In this document: positions 35,053 through 42,916 of the stretch, piece by piece
How the letters are laid out: each line of letters starts with the position of its first letter
How positions within the stretch are numbered: position 1 is the stretch's first letter
Assembly: GCF_004912195.1 (NCBI RefSeq)
Contig: NZ_STGW01000001.1
Span: 625,851 to 689,850, forward strand
Direction: 5' to 3'
Length of the DNA: 64,000 nucleotides
Source: Nocardioides caeni
Lineage (GTDB): Bacteria > Actinomycetota > Actinomycetes > Propionibacteriales > Nocardioidaceae
The notes under the pieces: generated by a model
Databases searched by the model: none
What the model was told of the DNA's origin: nothing
The model's input: the letters and a program-made list of their open reading frames with translations, nothing else
Position numbers and translations under genes: made by a program

Positions 35053-35058
35053 TAGGGT
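35053..35058 (+). promoter_or_regulatory. -10 box of dut
   Basis: TAGGGT lies seven bases before the dut GTG. The spacer CGTCCCC rules out a ribosome-binding site. Confidence 0.6.
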
Positions 35059-35065
35059 CGTCCCC

Positions 35066-35545
35066 GTGTCCACCGACGTCCCCCGCGACCCCGACGCCGG
35101 CTCCCAGGAGCTCGTCGTCCAGATCCAGCAGCTCGACCCCGGTCTGCCGCTCCCGGCCTACGCCCACCCCGGCGACGCGGGCGCCGACCTGCTGGCCGCC
35201 GCCGACATCAGCCTCGCGCCGGGGGAGCGCGGCCTGGTCCCCACGGGCGTCGCGATCGCGTTGCCCGAGGGACACGTCGCCCTCATCCATCCACGGTCCG
35301 GGCTGGCCGCGCGCCACGGCCTGTCGATCGTCAACACGCCGGGCACCGTGGACGCGGGCTATCGCGGCGAGATCAAGGTCCTCCTCATCAACCACGACCC
35401 GGTCGAGCCGATCGAGCTCAAGCGCGGTGACCGGATCGCGCAGCTGGTGATCCAGCGCGTCGAGCGGGCCCGATTCGTCGCCGTCGACGCCCTCACCGAC
35501 ACCGCGCGTGGCGCGGGCGGTTACGGTTCTACTGGTGGGTTCTGA
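35066..35545 (+). CDS. dut: dUTP diphosphatase
   Basis: A 159-residue trimeric dUTPase with the five family motifs: HPGDAGADL (I), [16 protein letters not shown] (II), [15 protein letters not shown] (III), [13 protein letters not shown] (IV) and [12 protein letters not shown] (V). It hydrolyses dUTP to dUMP and pyrophosphate, keeping uracil out of DNA and feeding thymidylate synthesis. The GTG at 35066 follows a leaderless-type -10 box. The downstream DUF3710 gene starts 15 bases later and is probably co-transcribed. Confidence 0.97.
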   Translation: MSTDVPRDPDAGSQELVVQIQQLDPGLPLPAYAHPGDAGADLLAAADISLAPGERGLVPTGVAIALPEGHVALIHPRSGLAARHGLSIVNTPGTVDAGYRGEIKVLLINHDPVEPIELKRGDRIAQLVIQRVERARFVAVDALTDTARGAGGYGSTGGF

Positions 35546-35560
35546 CATGAGGAGAGCACA

Positions 35561-36244
35561 GTGAGGCTGCGGCGCAAGGCTGCCGAGGACGAGCAGAGCG
35601 ACGTCGTCGACCAGGTGGACAAGGTCGACCAGATCGACGAGGCGGAGCAGGCCGATGCGGCTGCGTCCGCCCCGGGCGCTGGTCGCACGTTCGACGGCCC
35701 GTTCGACGAGGAGGACCCCGAGGACGGCCTGACCCGGCTCGACCTGGGCTCCCTGCTGGTCGCTCCGCTGGCCGACCGGGACCTGAGGGTCCAGGTCGAC
35801 GAGAAGTCCGGCGACGTCCGGGCCGTGCTGCTGGCGGGGGAGTCGGGGGCGCTCGAGCTGCGTGCCTTCGCCGCACCCCGCAACGGCGACCTGTGGGCCG
35901 AGGTGCGCCCGCAGATCGCCGCGGACGCCTCACGGCGTGGCGGCACCGCCACCGAGCGCGAGGGCCGCTTCGGCACCGAGCTCGTCTGCGAGGTCCGGAT
36001 GACCCGGGCCGACGGCCAGACCGGGACCCAGACGTCCCGCGTCATCGGGATCAACGGCCCGCGCTGGCTGCTGCGGGCCACCTTCCTGGGCGACCCGGCC
36101 CGTCAGCCGCAGGACGCCGAGGAGTGGGAGGCCGCGATCGCGCAGGTCGTCGTACGCCGCGGCAACCACGCGATGCCCGTCGGCGAGCAGCTCCCGCTCT
36201 CGCTGCCTGACGGCGCGCGGCCGGCTTCCGTGCCCGCGACCTGA
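35561..36244 (+). CDS. DUF3710 protein
   Basis: A 227-residue soluble protein. The first 45 residues are highly charged and repetitive (DVVDQVDKVDQIDEAEQADA), probably disordered. The rest is the DUF3710 domain, with GPFDEEDPEDGLTRLDLGSLL, ELRAFAAPRNGDLWAEVRPQIA and INGPRWLLRATFLG. Function unknown. GAGGAG lies 9-14 bases before the GTG at 35561. It sits between dut and an OB-fold gene, the same order as mycobacterial Rv2696c. Confidence 0.9.
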   Translation: MRLRRKAAEDEQSDVVDQVDKVDQIDEAEQADAAASAPGAGRTFDGPFDEEDPEDGLTRLDLGSLLVAPLADRDLRVQVDEKSGDVRAVLLAGESGALELRAFAAPRNGDLWAEVRPQIAADASRRGGTATEREGRFGTELVCEVRMTRADGQTGTQTSRVIGINGPRWLLRATFLGDPARQPQDAEEWEAAIAQVVVRRGNHAMPVGEQLPLSLPDGARPASVPAT

Positions 36245-36255
36245 GCGACGTCCCC

Positions 36256-36612
36256 GTGACCAAGAGCCGTCTGCGGCGCACGATCAGCAAGTGGGCCAAC
36301 CCCGACGAGGCCGAGGCCCGCGACCTGCGCAAGACGTTCACCAGCGACGGCGTGCTCTGCGTCGGTGATGCCCCCGACCGTGAGGTCGTGCGGCTCCGCG
36401 GCACGTTGCGCACCGTCACCCTGCGACCGCGCGGTGGCGTGCCGGCTCTCGAGGCCGAGCTCTATGACGGCACCGGCACCGTCAACGTCATCTGGCTGGG
36501 ACGGCGCCGCATCGCCGGCATCGGGCCCGGGCGCGCGATCGAGGTCAGCGGGCGCGTCGGCACCCACGACGGCGTCCGCGTGCTCTACAACCCCCGTTAC
36601 GAGCTGCTGTGA
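36256..36612 (+). CDS. OB-fold nucleic-acid-binding domain protein
   Basis: A 118-residue protein, mostly one OB-fold: EVVRLRGTLRTVTLRPRGG, ALEAELYDGTGTVNVIWLGRR, GRAIEVSGRVGTHDGVRVLYNPRYELL. The pattern matches the RecG/SsbA-like OB family (COG4085-type). Basic N-terminal residues (TKSRLRRTISKW) may add nucleic-acid contacts. The next gene overlaps its stop by four bases (GTGA), so the two are translationally coupled. A role in DNA or RNA binding is inferred only from the fold. Confidence 0.88.
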   Translation: MTKSRLRRTISKWANPDEAEARDLRKTFTSDGVLCVGDAPDREVVRLRGTLRTVTLRPRGGVPALEAELYDGTGTVNVIWLGRRRIAGIGPGRAIEVSGRVGTHDGVRVLYNPRYELL

Positions 36613-37379
36613 GCGACGACAAGTCCCTGCACGACGACGCCCCGTCGCCGCAGCAGGTGCCCGAGGTCCCCGATCACGTCGGCATCGACACCGTCGAGGC
36701 GCTGGTCCGCCACCAGCTGGCGACCGCTCTGGGCGGACGCCGGGGCATGGTCGAGGCTGCGATCCCCGGCATCGTGTTCACGGTCCTCTGGCTCACCACC
36801 CGCGAGCTGCAGACGGCCCTCGTCGCGAGCCTCGCGGTGGCGGGCGCGGCGCTGGTGCTGCGGCTGGTGCAGCGCGGCAGCACGCAGTACGTGCTCAACG
36901 CGATCTTCGGCATCGGGATCGGCTGGGTGTTCGTCCGCTGGGCGGAGAGCTCCGGCGGCTCCGAGTCCGACCAGGCCCTGGCGTTCTTCCTGCCGGGCAT
37001 CCTGATCAGCCTCGGCTACACCATCGTCCTCGGGTTCTCCTGCCTCGTCGGGTGGCCCATGCTCGGCTTCATGCTCGGCAGCGTCACGGGCGATGCCACC
37101 GCCTGGCACCAGGACCGCCAGGTCGTGCGGCTGTGCAGCCGGTTGACCTGGGTGATGCTGTTGCCCGGCGCGGTCGGCGTCCTGTTGCAGGGACCGATCT
37201 GGTTGCTCGGACACCGCGACGTGATCGACCCCGACCGCGCCGTCATCCTCATCCTGATCCTGCGCACCGGCCTCGGCTGGGTGCTGCGGATCGGCTCGTG
37301 GGCGGCGATGGTCTGGCTGCTGGCGCGCAACGCGACGCCGATCACGGCCGTGGAGGAGACCGCCACGCCGGAGGCGTAG
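36609..37379 (+). CDS. DUF3159 multi-pass membrane protein
   Basis: A 256-residue integral membrane protein. After about 45 soluble residues come six hydrophobic segments (AAIPGIVFTVLWL, ALVASLAVAGAALVLRL, FFLPGILISLGYTIVLGF, LVGWPMLGFMLG, TWVMLLPGAVGVLLQ, VLRIGSWAAMVWLLA). This is DUF3159, an actinobacterial family of unknown function placed next to ceoB/ceoC in mycobacteria (Rv2693c). A role near ion transport is suggested only by that position. It ends on the base before the convergent ceoC stop codon. Confidence 0.88.
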   Translation: MSDDKSLHDDAPSPQQVPEVPDHVGIDTVEALVRHQLATALGGRRGMVEAAIPGIVFTVLWLTTRELQTALVASLAVAGAALVLRLVQRGSTQYVLNAIFGIGIGWVFVRWAESSGGSESDQALAFFLPGILISLGYTIVLGFSCLVGWPMLGFMLGSVTGDATAWHQDRQVVRLCSRLTWVMLLPGAVGVLLQGPIWLLGHRDVIDPDRAVILILILRTGLGWVLRIGSWAAMVWLLARNATPITAVEETATPEA

Positions 37380-38054
37380 CTACTTCTTCGGGTGGGACGC
37401 GGGCGCGAGCAGGCGCTCGAGCTCGTCCTCCGCCTCGGCCGGGACGACGAACAGCAGCTCGTCGCCGGACTCGACCGGCTGCTCCGGGGTCGGCACGTAG
37501 ACCTGGCCGTCGCGCAGGATCGTGACCAGCGCGCAGTTCTCCGGCAGCGGGATCAGGCCGCTGGCCTTGCCGATGTAGGGCGAGTCGGAGGGCAGGGTCA
37601 TCTCGACCAGGTTGGCGTTGCCCTGGCGGAAGGTGAAGAGCCGGACGAGGTCACCGACCGTCACGGCCTCCTCGACGAGGGCGGACATGATCCGCGGCGT
37701 CGAGACGTTGACGTCGACGCCCCAGGCCTCGGTGAACAGCCACTCGTTGTTGGGGTGGTTGACGCGCCCGACCGTCCGTGGCACGCCGAACTCAGTCTTC
37801 GCCAGCAGTGCGGTCACCAGGTTGGCCTTGTCGTCGCCGGTCGCGGCGATCACGACGTCGCAGCGGTCGAGCCGCGCCTCCTCGAGCGAGGACAGCTCGC
37901 AGGAGTCGGCGAGCAGCCACTCGGCGTCGGGGACGCGCTCGGGCTGGATCGATCCGGGTGCCTTGTCGATCAGCAGCACCTCGTGACCGTTCTCGATCAG
38001 CTCGCTGGCGATCGATCGGCCCACGGCCCCGGCGCCGGCGATGGCGACCCTCAT
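37380..38054 (-). CDS. ceoC: TrkA-type potassium-uptake regulatory protein CeoC
   Basis: A 224-residue RCK/KTN protein. Its N-terminal Rossmann domain carries GAGAVGRSIASELIENGHEV, with an acidic residue in LLIDKAP that suggests NAD binding. A TrkA-C domain follows (about 140-220; GKASGLIPLPENCALVTILRDG, ESGDELLFVV). It should gate a K+ transporter in response to NAD(H) or nucleotides. Its ATG shares a base with the stop of ceoB (TGATG), so the pair is coupled. Confidence 0.92.
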   Translation of the reverse strand: MRVAIAGAGAVGRSIASELIENGHEVLLIDKAPGSIQPERVPDAEWLLADSCELSSLEEARLDRCDVVIAATGDDKANLVTALLAKTEFGVPRTVGRVNHPNNEWLFTEAWGVDVNVSTPRIMSALVEEAVTVGDLVRLFTFRQGNANLVEMTLPSDSPYIGKASGLIPLPENCALVTILRDGQVYVPTPEQPVESGDELLFVVPAEAEDELERLLAPASHPKK

Positions 38055-38722
38055 CAGTCCCGCTCTCCGTCGGGACCCTGCCCGAGCACGTCGTAGGCCA
38101 TCTGGGCGGACTCCTCGCGGGTGACCAGGTGCAACATGTCGCCCTCCTGGATCACGGTCTCCCGGTCGGGCAGCATGCCCTCGCCGAGCCGGTCGATCCA
38201 CGCGACCCGGCAGCGGGCCTGCTCCTGCAGCTGACCGACCCGGGCGCCGACCCACACCTCGGGGGCCGGGATGTGGTCGACGCGGACCGTGCCCGACGGG
38301 TCGCGGAAGTCGGGCTCGGCGCCCGCCGGGAGGATCCGTCGCAGCACCTGGTCGGCGGTCCACTTCACGGTGGCGACCGTGGTGATGCCGAGGCGCTGAT
38401 AGACCTCGGCGCGGCCCGGGTCGTAGATTCGCGCCACCACCTGCTGGATCCCGAACGTCTCGCGAGCCACCCGCGCCGCGATGATGTTGGAGTTGTCACC
38501 GCTGGAGACCGCGGCGAACGCGTCGGCGCGTCGGATGCCGGCCTTCTCGAGGACCTCCTGGTCGAAGCCGAGCCCCTTGATCTTGTCGCCGTTGAACCCT
38601 GGGCCGAGCCGCCGGAACGCATCGGGCTCGGTGTCGATGATCGACACCGTGTGGTTGCGGTCCTCGAGGCTGCGCGCCAGCGTCGAGCCGACTCGGCCAC
38701 AACCCATGATCACGACGTGCAC
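38054..38722 (-). CDS. ceoB: TrkA-type potassium-uptake regulatory protein CeoB
   Basis: A 222-residue RCK/KTN protein paired with ceoC. The Rossmann motif MGCGRVGSTLARSLEDRNHTV and IIDTEPDAF indicate NAD binding. GDNSNIIAARVARETFG and VVARIYDPGRAEVYQRLGI are typical TrkA-N elements, followed by a TrkA-C domain (VDHIPAPEVWVGARVGQL). The GTG at 38722 gives MHVVIMGCGRVG and lies seven bases after TAGCGT. It is divergent from the KimA-like transporter 64 bases away, which points to a shared function. Confidence 0.93.
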   Translation of the reverse strand: MHVVIMGCGRVGSTLARSLEDRNHTVSIIDTEPDAFRRLGPGFNGDKIKGLGFDQEVLEKAGIRRADAFAAVSSGDNSNIIAARVARETFGIQQVVARIYDPGRAEVYQRLGITTVATVKWTADQVLRRILPAGAEPDFRDPSGTVRVDHIPAPEVWVGARVGQLQEQARCRVAWIDRLGEGMLPDRETVIQEGDMLHLVTREESAQMAYDVLGQGPDGERD

Positions 38723-38729
38723 GGTGAGA

Positions 38730-38735
38730 ACGCTA
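38730..38735 (-). promoter_or_regulatory. -10 box of ceoB
   Basis: On the minus strand TAGCGT is followed by seven bases and the ceoB GTG. Confidence 0.55.
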
Positions 38736-38772
38736 TAGCACCGGGCATGCGACCCCGAGGGCGTGGATGCCC

Positions 38773-38778
38773 TACCGT
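38773..38778 (+). promoter_or_regulatory. -10 box of the KimA-like gene
   Basis: TACCGT lies eight bases before the GTG at 38787; no Shine-Dalgarno is present. Confidence 0.5.
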
Positions 38779-38786
38779 TGTCGCTC

Positions 38787-40829
38787 GTGGGTGTCGGTGA
38801 CGTCTCCAAGCGGATCCTGCTCGGACGAAAGCTCCGCAGCGCGCAGTTGGGCGAGACGTTGCTCCCCAAGCGGATCGCGCTGCCGGTGTTCGCCAGCGAC
38901 GCGCTCTCCTCGGTGGCCTATGCGCCCGACGAGGTCTTCATCATGCTGGCGATCGCCGGGGCCTCCGCCTACGTGTGGTCGTGGAAGATCGCGATCGCCG
39001 TCGCCATCGTGATGGCCGCGGTCATCGCGTCCTACCGCCAGACGGTGCACGCCTATCCGTCCGGCGGCGGCGACTACGAGGTCGCGACCGTCAACCTCGG
39101 GCGGACCGCCGGCATCACCGTCGGCAGCGCGCTCCTCGTCGACTACGTCCTCACGGTCGCGGTGTCGATCTCCTCGGGCTCGCAGTACGCCGCGGCCGCG
39201 ATACCCGCGCTGCAGGGCCACGAGGCGACCGTGGCCCTGGTCCTCGTGGCGTTGCTGACCGCCGTCAACCTGCGCGGCATCCGCGAGTCGGGCTCGTTCT
39301 TCGCCGTCCCGACCTACCTCTTCATGTTCGCGATCCTCGGGATGTGTGCCTACGGCTTCATCGAGCTGCTGGGCGGCAATCTGCCCGACGCCGAGAGCGC
39401 GAGCCTCGAGATCACGCCGCAACCGGGATGGGAGGAGCCCCTCACCACGGTCGGGCTGCTCTTCCTCCTGGCGCGCGCCTTCTCGTCCGGCTGCGCGGCA
39501 CTCACCGGTGTCGAGGCCATCTCCAACGGCGTGCCGGCGTTCAAGCGGCCGAAGAGCAAGAACGCCGCCACGACGCTGCTGCTGCTCGGCCTGATCGCGA
39601 TCACGATGATGGTCAGCGTCATCGTGCTCGCCAAGCAGATCGGACTGAAGTACGTCGACCCGCACGAGCTCGACCGCCTCACGCTCAACGGTCAGCCGCT
39701 GCCCGAGGGCTACGACCAGCACACGGTGATCGCGCAGATCGCCGACGCCGTCTTCCACGACTTCAGCCCGGGCTTCTACTTCGTCGTCACGGTCACGGGC
39801 GTGATCCTCGTCCTCGCCGCCAACACCGCCTTCAACGGCTTCCCCGTGCTGGGCTCCATCCTCGCCAAGGACGGCCTCGCCCCCCGTGCCCTCGGTGCCC
39901 GAGGCGACCGGCTGGCCTACAGCAACGGCATCGTCTTCCTGGCCGTCATGGCGATGGTGCTGATCTGGGCGTTCGACGCCGAGACGACCAAGCTGATCCA
40001 GCTCTACATCGTCGGCGTCTTCGTCTCCTTCAACCTCAGCCAGCTCGGCATGATCCGGCACTGGACCCGCGCTCTGGAGACCGAACGCGATCAGGCAGAG
40101 CGGCGCCGGATCCAGCGCTCCCGCGTCATCAACGCGATCGGACTGAGCTTCACCAGCGTCGTGCTCGTGATCGTGCTCGTCACCAAGTTCCTCCACGGTG
40201 CGTGGATCACGATCCTCGCGATGGGCTTCTTCTTCGTGATGATGAAGTCGATCCGCAAGCACTACGAGGGCGTCGAGCTGGAGCTGGCGGCCGACGAGAC
40301 CGACAAGGCGCTGCCCACTCGCGTGCACGCCATCGTCCTCGTCTCCAAGCTCCACAAGCCGACGCTGCGGGCGCTCGCCTTCGCCAAGGCCACCCGGCCC
40401 AACGCGCTCGAGGGCGTCTATGTGTCGGTCGACGACCGCGAGACCGCGCGGCTGCTGGAGGAGTGGGACGAGCGCAACACCGGCGTCCCGCTCAAGGTGC
40501 TGCACTCGCCGTACCGCGAGATCGTGAAGCCGATCGTGGAATACGCCTCGGCCATCCGGCGCGCCAACCCGCGCGGCGTCGTCGCGGTCTACATCCCGGA
40601 GTACGTCGTGGGTCGCTGGTGGGAGCAGCTGCTGCACAACCAGACCGCGCTGCGCCTCAAGGGGCGCCTGCTCTTCACCCCGGGCGTCATGGTCACCTCC
40701 GTGCCCTATCAGCTGCGGTCCTCCGAGCTCGCCCTCGAGCGCGAGGAGCGCGACGAGCACCGCGTCCACGCCGGCGACCTGCGCCGCGGTCGGGTCCGTC
40801 AGGACAACAACCGGCAGTATCCGCGGTGA
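38787..40829 (+). CDS. APC-superfamily potassium transporter, KimA-like
   Basis: A 680-residue protein with about twelve transmembrane segments (residues 35-480) and a cytoplasmic C-terminal domain. Stretches shared with Bacillus subtilis KimA, recalled from memory, include DALSSVAY, SYRQTVHAYPSGGGDYEVA, LLVDYVLTVAVSIS, LTGVEAISNGVPAFK, RGDRLAYSNGIVFL and, in the tail, LHSPYREIVKPI and LLHNQTALRLKGRLLF. KimA is a proton-coupled K+ importer controlled by c-di-AMP. Divergent ceoB/ceoC supports K+ transport over amino-acid transport, the usual automatic label. The GTG at 38787 follows a -10 box. The RNA methyltransferase gene overlaps the stop by four bases. Confidence 0.88.
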   Translation: MGVGDVSKRILLGRKLRSAQLGETLLPKRIALPVFASDALSSVAYAPDEVFIMLAIAGASAYVWSWKIAIAVAIVMAAVIASYRQTVHAYPSGGGDYEVATVNLGRTAGITVGSALLVDYVLTVAVSISSGSQYAAAAIPALQGHEATVALVLVALLTAVNLRGIRESGSFFAVPTYLFMFAILGMCAYGFIELLGGNLPDAESASLEITPQPGWEEPLTTVGLLFLLARAFSSGCAALTGVEAISNGVPAFKRPKSKNAATTLLLLGLIAITMMVSVIVLAKQIGLKYVDPHELDRLTLNGQPLPEGYDQHTVIAQIADAVFHDFSPGFYFVVTVTGVILVLAANTAFNGFPVLGSILAKDGLAPRALGARGDRLAYSNGIVFLAVMAMVLIWAFDAETTKLIQLYIVGVFVSFNLSQLGMIRHWTRALETERDQAERRRIQRSRVINAIGLSFTSVVLVIVLVTKFLHGAWITILAMGFFFVMMKSIRKHYEGVELELAADETDKALPTRVHAIVLVSKLHKPTLRALAFAKATRPNALEGVYVSVDDRETARLLEEWDERNTGVPLKVLHSPYREIVKPIVEYASAIRRANPRGVVAVYIPEYVVGRWWEQLLHNQTALRLKGRLLFTPGVMVTSVPYQLRSSELALEREERDEHRVHAGDLRRGRVRQDNNRQYPR

Positions 40830-42025
40830 GTCCCGCGCCGGGTCAGGGTCGCGGGAAGGGTCGCGGGAGGGGGCGACCGACCCGACAGCGGGCCGCACGC
40901 GGACCGAGCGTCGTCGGACGCCGTTTCGAGGTCGAGGTCGGTCCCGTCGCGCACGGCGGCCACTGCGTCGCGCGGGTGCCGGTCGGCGACCCGTCGTCGG
41001 TCGAGCCTGTCGAGACCCGCGTGGTGTTCGTCCGGCACGCCCTGCCGGGGGAGCGCGTGGTCGTGGAGCTGACCGAGGGCACCGAGGGCGACCGCTTCTG
41101 GCGCGGCGACGCCATCGAGGTGCTCGAGTCCTCCCCGGACCGGGTCGAGGCGCCGTGCATCTACGCCGGTCCCGGGGCCTGCGGCGGCTGCGACTTCCAG
41201 CACGTCGACCTCGCCGCGCAGGGCCGCCTCAAGGCGCACGTCGTGGCCGAGCAGCTGCGCCGGCTCGCCGGTCTCGACGTCGAGGTGACGGTCGAGCCCG
41301 TGCCCGGCGACGACCACGGTCTGCACTGGCGCACCCGCCAGCGTTACGTCGCCCTCCCGGACGGCGGTCGCGGCATGCGTCGCCACCGCTCCCATGACGT
41401 GATCCCGGTGGAGACCTGCCTCCTCGCGGCGCCGGCCGGGCCGTCGTACGTCGTGCACGGGCGGGTCTTCGAGGTCGCCGACGGCGGCTTCTGGCAGGTC
41501 CACCCCGGTGCGCCCGCCGCGCTGGTGGATGCCGTCATGGAGGCGCTGGCGCCGCAGCCGGGAGAGTCGGCGCTCGACCTCTACGCCGGGGTCGGGCTGT
41601 TCAGCCGCTTCCTGGCCGATGCCGTCGGCCCGAGCGGCCGGGTCGCGGCGGTCGAGGGTGACCGAGCTGCCTCAGCCCTGTCCGAGCGCAACGTGCCGGG
41701 CATCACCGCCCGCGCGGGCGACGTGGGCCAGGTCCTGGCAGGCGGCCTGCCGGCCGAGTGGGACCACGCGGACCTCGTCGTCCTCGACCCGCCCCGAGCG
41801 GGTGCCAAGCGAGCCGTCGTGGAGGCGGTCGTCGCCCGGAGCCCGCGGGCGGTCGCCTACGTCGCCTGCGACCCTGCTGCGCTCGCGCGCGACGTGGCGA
41901 TCTTCGCCGAGCACGGCTACCGGCTGGCGTCGCTGCGCGCGTTCGATCTGTTCCCGATGACGCACCATGTGGAGTGCGTCGCACTGTTGGAGACGGGGCG
42001 GGCGACGACACTTCACAATCCTTGA
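40826..42025 (+). CDS. TrmA/RlmD-family 23S rRNA or tRNA uracil-C5 methyltransferase
   Basis: A 399-residue enzyme. A basic Gly/Arg-rich N-terminus (about 1-28) precedes a TRAM-like domain (about 30-100). Four Cys residues, C111, C119, C122 and C198, have the spacing of the RlmD-type [4Fe-4S] cluster. The SAM-binding motif is DLYAGVGLFS (251-260), DPPRAG lies near 321, and C348 in YVACDP is the catalytic nucleophile. It methylates a uracil at C5 in RNA; the exact site is unknown. It overlaps the transporter gene by GTGA. The order matches mycobacterial Rv2690c-Rv2689c. Confidence 0.92.
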   Translation: MSPAPGQGRGKGRGRGRPTRQRAARGPSVVGRRFEVEVGPVAHGGHCVARVPVGDPSSVEPVETRVVFVRHALPGERVVVELTEGTEGDRFWRGDAIEVLESSPDRVEAPCIYAGPGACGGCDFQHVDLAAQGRLKAHVVAEQLRRLAGLDVEVTVEPVPGDDHGLHWRTRQRYVALPDGGRGMRRHRSHDVIPVETCLLAAPAGPSYVVHGRVFEVADGGFWQVHPGAPAALVDAVMEALAPQPGESALDLYAGVGLFSRFLADAVGPSGRVAAVEGDRAASALSERNVPGITARAGDVGQVLAGGLPAEWDHADLVVLDPPRAGAKRAVVEAVVARSPRAVAYVACDPAALARDVAIFAEHGYRLASLRAFDLFPMTHHVECVALLETGRATTLHNP

Positions 42026-42043
42026 AAGTCTTCTAGGATTGTG
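42014..42043. promoter_or_regulatory. Inverted repeat over the promoter of the HTH-ERCC4 cassette
   Basis: CACAATCCT (42014-42022) and AGGATTGTG (42035-42043) are exact complements, 12 bases apart. The right arm contains five bases of the -10 box TAGGAT (42034-42039), and the GTG start is at 42046. A bound repressor would block the promoter, so autoregulation by the first gene product is likely. Confidence 0.6.
42034..42039 (+). promoter_or_regulatory. -10 box of the HTH-ERCC4 cassette
   Basis: TAGGAT lies six bases before the GTG of the first gene, predicting a leaderless transcript for the whole cassette. Confidence 0.6.
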
Positions 42044-42045
42044 TC

Positions 42046-42762
42046 GTGGGAGCAATCAGCGTCGCACAGGCCGCCGAGCGGCTCGGTGTGAGCGTGCCCC
42101 GGATCCATCAGCGAATCGCGGACGGTTCGCTTCTCGCCGAGCGGATCGGATCGCAGTGGGTGGTCGACGAGCGTTCGCTCCTGCGGATCCAAGAGCGAAG
42201 CAAGGCAGGTCGCCCGCTGTCGGCCCGGTCTGCTTGGGCCGTCATAGGGGCCGCTGAGGCCGACCGTGATCGGCTGGGTTCACGCGGGGCGGCAGCCTCG
42301 GCCCGTCCCCGGATGCAGCTGAATCGCCTGCTCGTGCCTGCCAGCGAGCCCGTCTTCGGGGAGGAGGCGGCTCGCGCGTTGGCCGTGTCCCTTCGGTCGC
42401 TGCTCCGAAATCGCGCTGAGCGCCATCTGCTTCGCGCTGCGCCGTCGGACCTTGCCGATCTCAGGGCTGACCAGCGCTGGGCGGCCTTGGTCGACCTCGG
42501 CGGGAGCGGCATAGCGTCGGCAGACGTCGAGGGCTACGTGGAGGAGTCGGAGGTGAAGGAAATAGTGAAGGACCACCTGTTGGTCAACGCCGACCGCGAC
42601 GCCAACGTCGTCCTGCATGTCATTGTCGACGGGCAGTATCCATTCCCCGACTCACGTCTTCGGCTCGCGGCCGACCTCGCCGAGCATCGCGGGCCACGTG
42701 AGGAGGCGCGGGCGGCTGAGTTGCTGCACGAGCTTGCCCTGGAGTGGAAGGCCGGGCAGTGA
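42046..42762 (+). CDS. Excisionase-type HTH protein, possible antitoxin or cassette regulator
   Basis: A 238-residue protein. Residues 1-50 form a MerR/excisionase-type winged helix (ISVAQAAERLGVSVPRIHQRI, ADGSLLAERIGSQWVVDERS). The remainder is a helical domain without catalytic motifs, ending AAELLHELALEWKAG. The layout recalls regulator-type antitoxins such as the mycobacterial VapB45 kind, but that is a memory of architecture, not an alignment. An inverted repeat covers its promoter. The coding sequence looks less GC-rich than its neighbours, which fits acquisition; I have not measured it. The next gene begins at its stop codon. Confidence 0.75.
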   Translation: MGAISVAQAAERLGVSVPRIHQRIADGSLLAERIGSQWVVDERSLLRIQERSKAGRPLSARSAWAVIGAAEADRDRLGSRGAAASARPRMQLNRLLVPASEPVFGEEAARALAVSLRSLLRNRAERHLLRAAPSDLADLRADQRWAALVDLGGSGIASADVEGYVEESEVKEIVKDHLLVNADRDANVVLHVIVDGQYPFPDSRLRLAADLAEHRGPREEARAAELLHELALEWKAGQ

Positions 42763-42914
42763 TGATCATCCTTCCTTCGATGCCGCCCGAGCAGAAGGAC
42801 CGGCAGCGGCTGAGGGTGATGGTCTCGGCGGTCCGGAAGGACCGCGCGCTGCTGCTCGAGGTGCCTGATGCCGAGAACTCACTCGAGCGGCTCGTCACAG
42901 CGGGGGAGTTGTAG
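42762..42914 (+). CDS. 50-residue protein of unknown function in the ERCC4 cassette
   Basis: The ATG shares its A with the TGA of the upstream gene, and the TAG lies two bases before the ERCC4 gene, so it is embedded in the operon. The protein starts MIILPSMPPEQKDRQR and is a charged, mostly helical polypeptide (LLLEVPDAENSLERLVTAG) with no Cys, signal or membrane segment. I do not recognise a family. The tight spacing on both sides is the main evidence that it is translated. A GTG three bases earlier is also possible. Confidence 0.6.
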   Translation: MIILPSMPPEQKDRQRLRVMVSAVRKDRALLLEVPDAENSLERLVTAGEL

Positions 42915-42916
42915 CT

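Noticed and set aside
38787..40829. Amino-acid permease
   Set aside because: The APC fold alone suggests it, but the stretches shared with KimA along the whole length and the adjacent ceoB/ceoC point to potassium.
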